Under the pieces are notes generated by a model. That model made no database searches and was not told where the DNA came from. It saw only the letters and a program-made list of their open reading frames with translations. From Rhodoglobus sp. (GTDB lineage Bacteria > Actinomycetota > Actinomycetes > Actinomycetales > Microbacteriaceae), in assembly GCA_025463605.1 (NCBI GenBank), contig JAODAV010000015.1, positions 1-64,000 of the forward strand: a stretch of DNA of 64,000 nt, read 5' to 3'. This document shows positions 62,457 to 64,000 of this stretch, piece after piece. A program made the translations under genes and the position numbers. The stretch's first letter is position 1. Each line of letters begins with the position of its first letter.

Positions 62457-64000
62457 TGACCACATTCCAAGATCCGCCCCCGCAGTCGCGGCGCGCGGTT
62501 CGGCAGAGTGAGCGCGGTGAGAGCGCAGAATCCCCGGTCGGATTCAGCCATCAGGAGCCTGCCGCTCCGCAGTTCTACTCGGACCCGGAGGCATCTCGGG
62601 ACATGTGGGACACCACGGCACGCCGCGCCGCCCAACTGCCGCCGTCCGCACCGCGTGAAGAGCAGGCTCCAGACCCGGCTCGTGGTCGTCGCGCCGCTCC
62701 CGCCCAACCGGCGCCGGTGGCCGAACCGCTGACCTATTCGACCCAGTCGAAGCCTCCCGTGCCGACCTACGACGGCCCGTTCCGCAACCGGCCCAACGCT
62801 GCTCCCGAGTCGGAAGCGCCGGAGCTGCCTCCCACCCAGGCGATGCCAAAGATCGAACAGCCCGCGTATCGCGTTCGCGACTTCAGCCCGGAGTCCCGCC
62901 GCGCGGCACCCGCCGTCGCACCCGTCTGGACCCCTCCGCAGGCTCCCGCCGTTGTGCCGGACGACGGTCCTGCTGCGGCACCGAGCGACCTCGACTACCA
63001 CACCGAGGTGCGCGAGCCGGTTCCCGCTCCCGTCGCCGAGGCTCCCGCAGCTGTGGAACCACTCCAGCCTCCCCTCGAGCACACCATGTCTCGTCGCGAA
63101 ATGCGCGCACTGCAGACCGCCGAGCGCGATCTCACGCCGCAGTCGGACGACCAGCAGGCGCCCCAGCAGTCGCTCGCACAGCAATTGCAGGCCGCCCAGG
63201 CCGAGGAGCCCGTTGCCGAGCCCCAGGATGCTGCCGTCGAGCCCCAGGCCGCGGTCGAGCGCCAGCCCGAGCCCATTGCCGAGTCCCCGTTCGAGGCGCT
63301 GTTCCGCCCGGCCTCACAGGAGCCCCCGGTGCAGCCGGCTCCCGTCGCCGAGGTGCCGCTACTGCCGCTGGTAGCTCCCGAGCCTGCCACGAACACAGCG
63401 CTCAGCAATGCGCTCGAGGAATTCGACGCCCTCACGCGTTCCCAGCAGCCGGAAGCTCAGCCCGAAGCGCAAGCTCCCGCGCCGGCTCCGGCGCCGACCT
63501 CGCAGGATTCGGGGGAGCCGTCCACGTGGACCCCTCCGGTCGGCCACTGGTCCACCCAGGCCGACCTCGACGACGAGAACCAGCCCAGCGAGATCACCCT
63601 CAACCGCACGATCGGCAGCGGCAGCACCGCCACCAACGCGCTCGTGCTGCCGAACATCCCACTCGGAACGGACATTCGCGGACCGTTGACCAGCACCGGC
63701 GAGATCATGCTCACCGGTTCGATCGACCTGCCGCGCACGCTCGCCTCGAGCGGCACATCCGCCCGCTTCGACCATGACGGGCTCGACGCCCTGTTCGACG
63801 CCAGCGATCACGAGCTGATCTCGACGGATTCTGCCCCCGTGCGCGCCATTCGCGCCGTGAGCACGCATCCATCCGGCCACGGCGTCACCCATACCCAGAA
63901 GCCGAAGGGCACCAAGGCTCTCACCGCACTGCTGATCGCGGCCGCATCCATGGCCGTCGTGGTGGCCGGGCTGCTCGTGTCCGTGTTCGCGTTCAACGTA
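62456..64000 (+). CDS. Pro/Ala/Glu/Gln-rich protein with C-terminal membrane helix (partial)
   Basis: The ATG at 62456 overlaps the nadD stop (TAATG). The frame is open to the window end (515 codons so far). The first 350 or so residues are disordered Pro/Ala/Glu/Gln-rich sequence. A conserved-looking stretch follows (NRTIGSGSTATNALVLPNIP; GEIMLTGSIDLPRTLAS; DGLDALFDASDHELI), then one hydrophobic segment (ALTALLIAAASMAVVVAGLL) at about 493-512. It is possibly a membrane-anchored cytoplasmic protein with a long disordered cytoplasmic arm. No named family is recognised. Confidence 0.75.
   Translation, partial: MTTFQDPPPQSRRAVRQSERGESAESPVGFSHQEPAAPQFYSDPEASRDMWDTTARRAAQLPPSAPREEQAPDPARGRRAAPAQPAPVAEPLTYSTQSKPPVPTYDGPFRNRPNAAPESEAPELPPTQAMPKIEQPAYRVRDFSPESRRAAPAVAPVWTPPQAPAVVPDDGPAAAPSDLDYHTEVREPVPAPVAEAPAAVEPLQPPLEHTMSRREMRALQTAERDLTPQSDDQQAPQQSLAQQLQAAQAEEPVAEPQDAAVEPQAAVERQPEPIAESPFEALFRPASQEPPVQPAPVAEVPLLPLVAPEPATNTALSNALEEFDALTRSQQPEAQPEAQAPAPAPAPTSQDSGEPSTWTPPVGHWSTQADLDDENQPSEITLNRTIGSGSTATNALVLPNIPLGTDIRGPLTSTGEIMLTGSIDLPRTLASSGTSARFDHDGLDALFDASDHELISTDSAPVRAIRAVSTHPSGHGVTHTQKPKGTKALTALLIAAASMAVVVAGLLVSVFAFNV

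Overview
This 64 kb window reads as chromosomal sequence of a high-GC actinobacterium. The codon habits, the family of gene blocks (clpP-clpX, ileS-folC-DUF4233-ndk, rplU-rpmA-obg-proB-proA-nadD), the translational ileS T-box and the frequent TANNNT-N6-RTG leaderless start arrangement all fit Actinomycetota. A member of Microbacteriaceae or a close relative is my inference. No rRNA, tRNA, CRISPR array, insertion sequence or prophage was recognised.

Layout. 1-3.7 kb: the 3' end of clpP, then a convergent copper-type cell-envelope group (CopC-like protein, YcnI/DUF1775 protein, His-containing membrane protein), then clpX. 3.9-11.6 kb: a carbohydrate locus with a ROK regulator, two ABC permeases, a solute-binding lipoprotein, a GH15 hydrolase and a GH31 alpha-glucosidase, most joined by short overlaps. 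It has no ABC ATPase of its own. 11.6-17.6 kb: a BenE-type carrier, then a MetNIQ-type ABC importer with an FMN reductase, divergent from an NtaA/SnaA/DszA-type FMN monooxygenase. This looks like a sulfur or organosulfur scavenging unit. 17.7-25.2 kb: an M3 peptidase, a methyltransferase, an ArsR-type regulator preceded by six 14-bp tandem repeats, a GNAT protein and valS. 25.4-33.8 kb: accessory envelope functions, namely a histidine kinase/response regulator pair flanked by three exported Pro/Thr- or Gly/Asn-rich proteins, a metabolite:H+ symporter, and a secreted parallel beta-helix protein resembling GH87 alpha-glucanases.

34-43 kb: housekeeping genes ileS (T-box with an AUC specifier), folC, a DUF4233 gene, ndk, a VKOR-family gene and an RNase E/G gene with a long structured leader. 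43.3-48.6 kb: small membrane proteins and a 1120-residue NACHT-type STAND NTPase. Its N-terminus looks like a nuclease-type domain that has lost key residues, which makes it the best candidate for an undescribed (possibly anti-phage) system. 48.6-56.3 kb: a complete Tad/Flp pilus operon on the minus strand, including a 59-residue Flp pilin and a cpaB gene that appears to lack a standard start codon. 56.4-64 kb: rplU, rpmA, a nested hairpin element, obg, proB, an alpha/beta hydrolase, proA, a small membrane protein, nadD and the start of a Pro/Ala/Glu-rich single-pass membrane protein that runs off the window.

The glycosidase/ABC locus and the secreted beta-helix enzyme could together serve alpha-glucan use. 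The Tad genes should build an adhesive pilus. The regulatory elements (T-box, tandem operator array, structured leaders, leaderless promoters) are unusually readable here.
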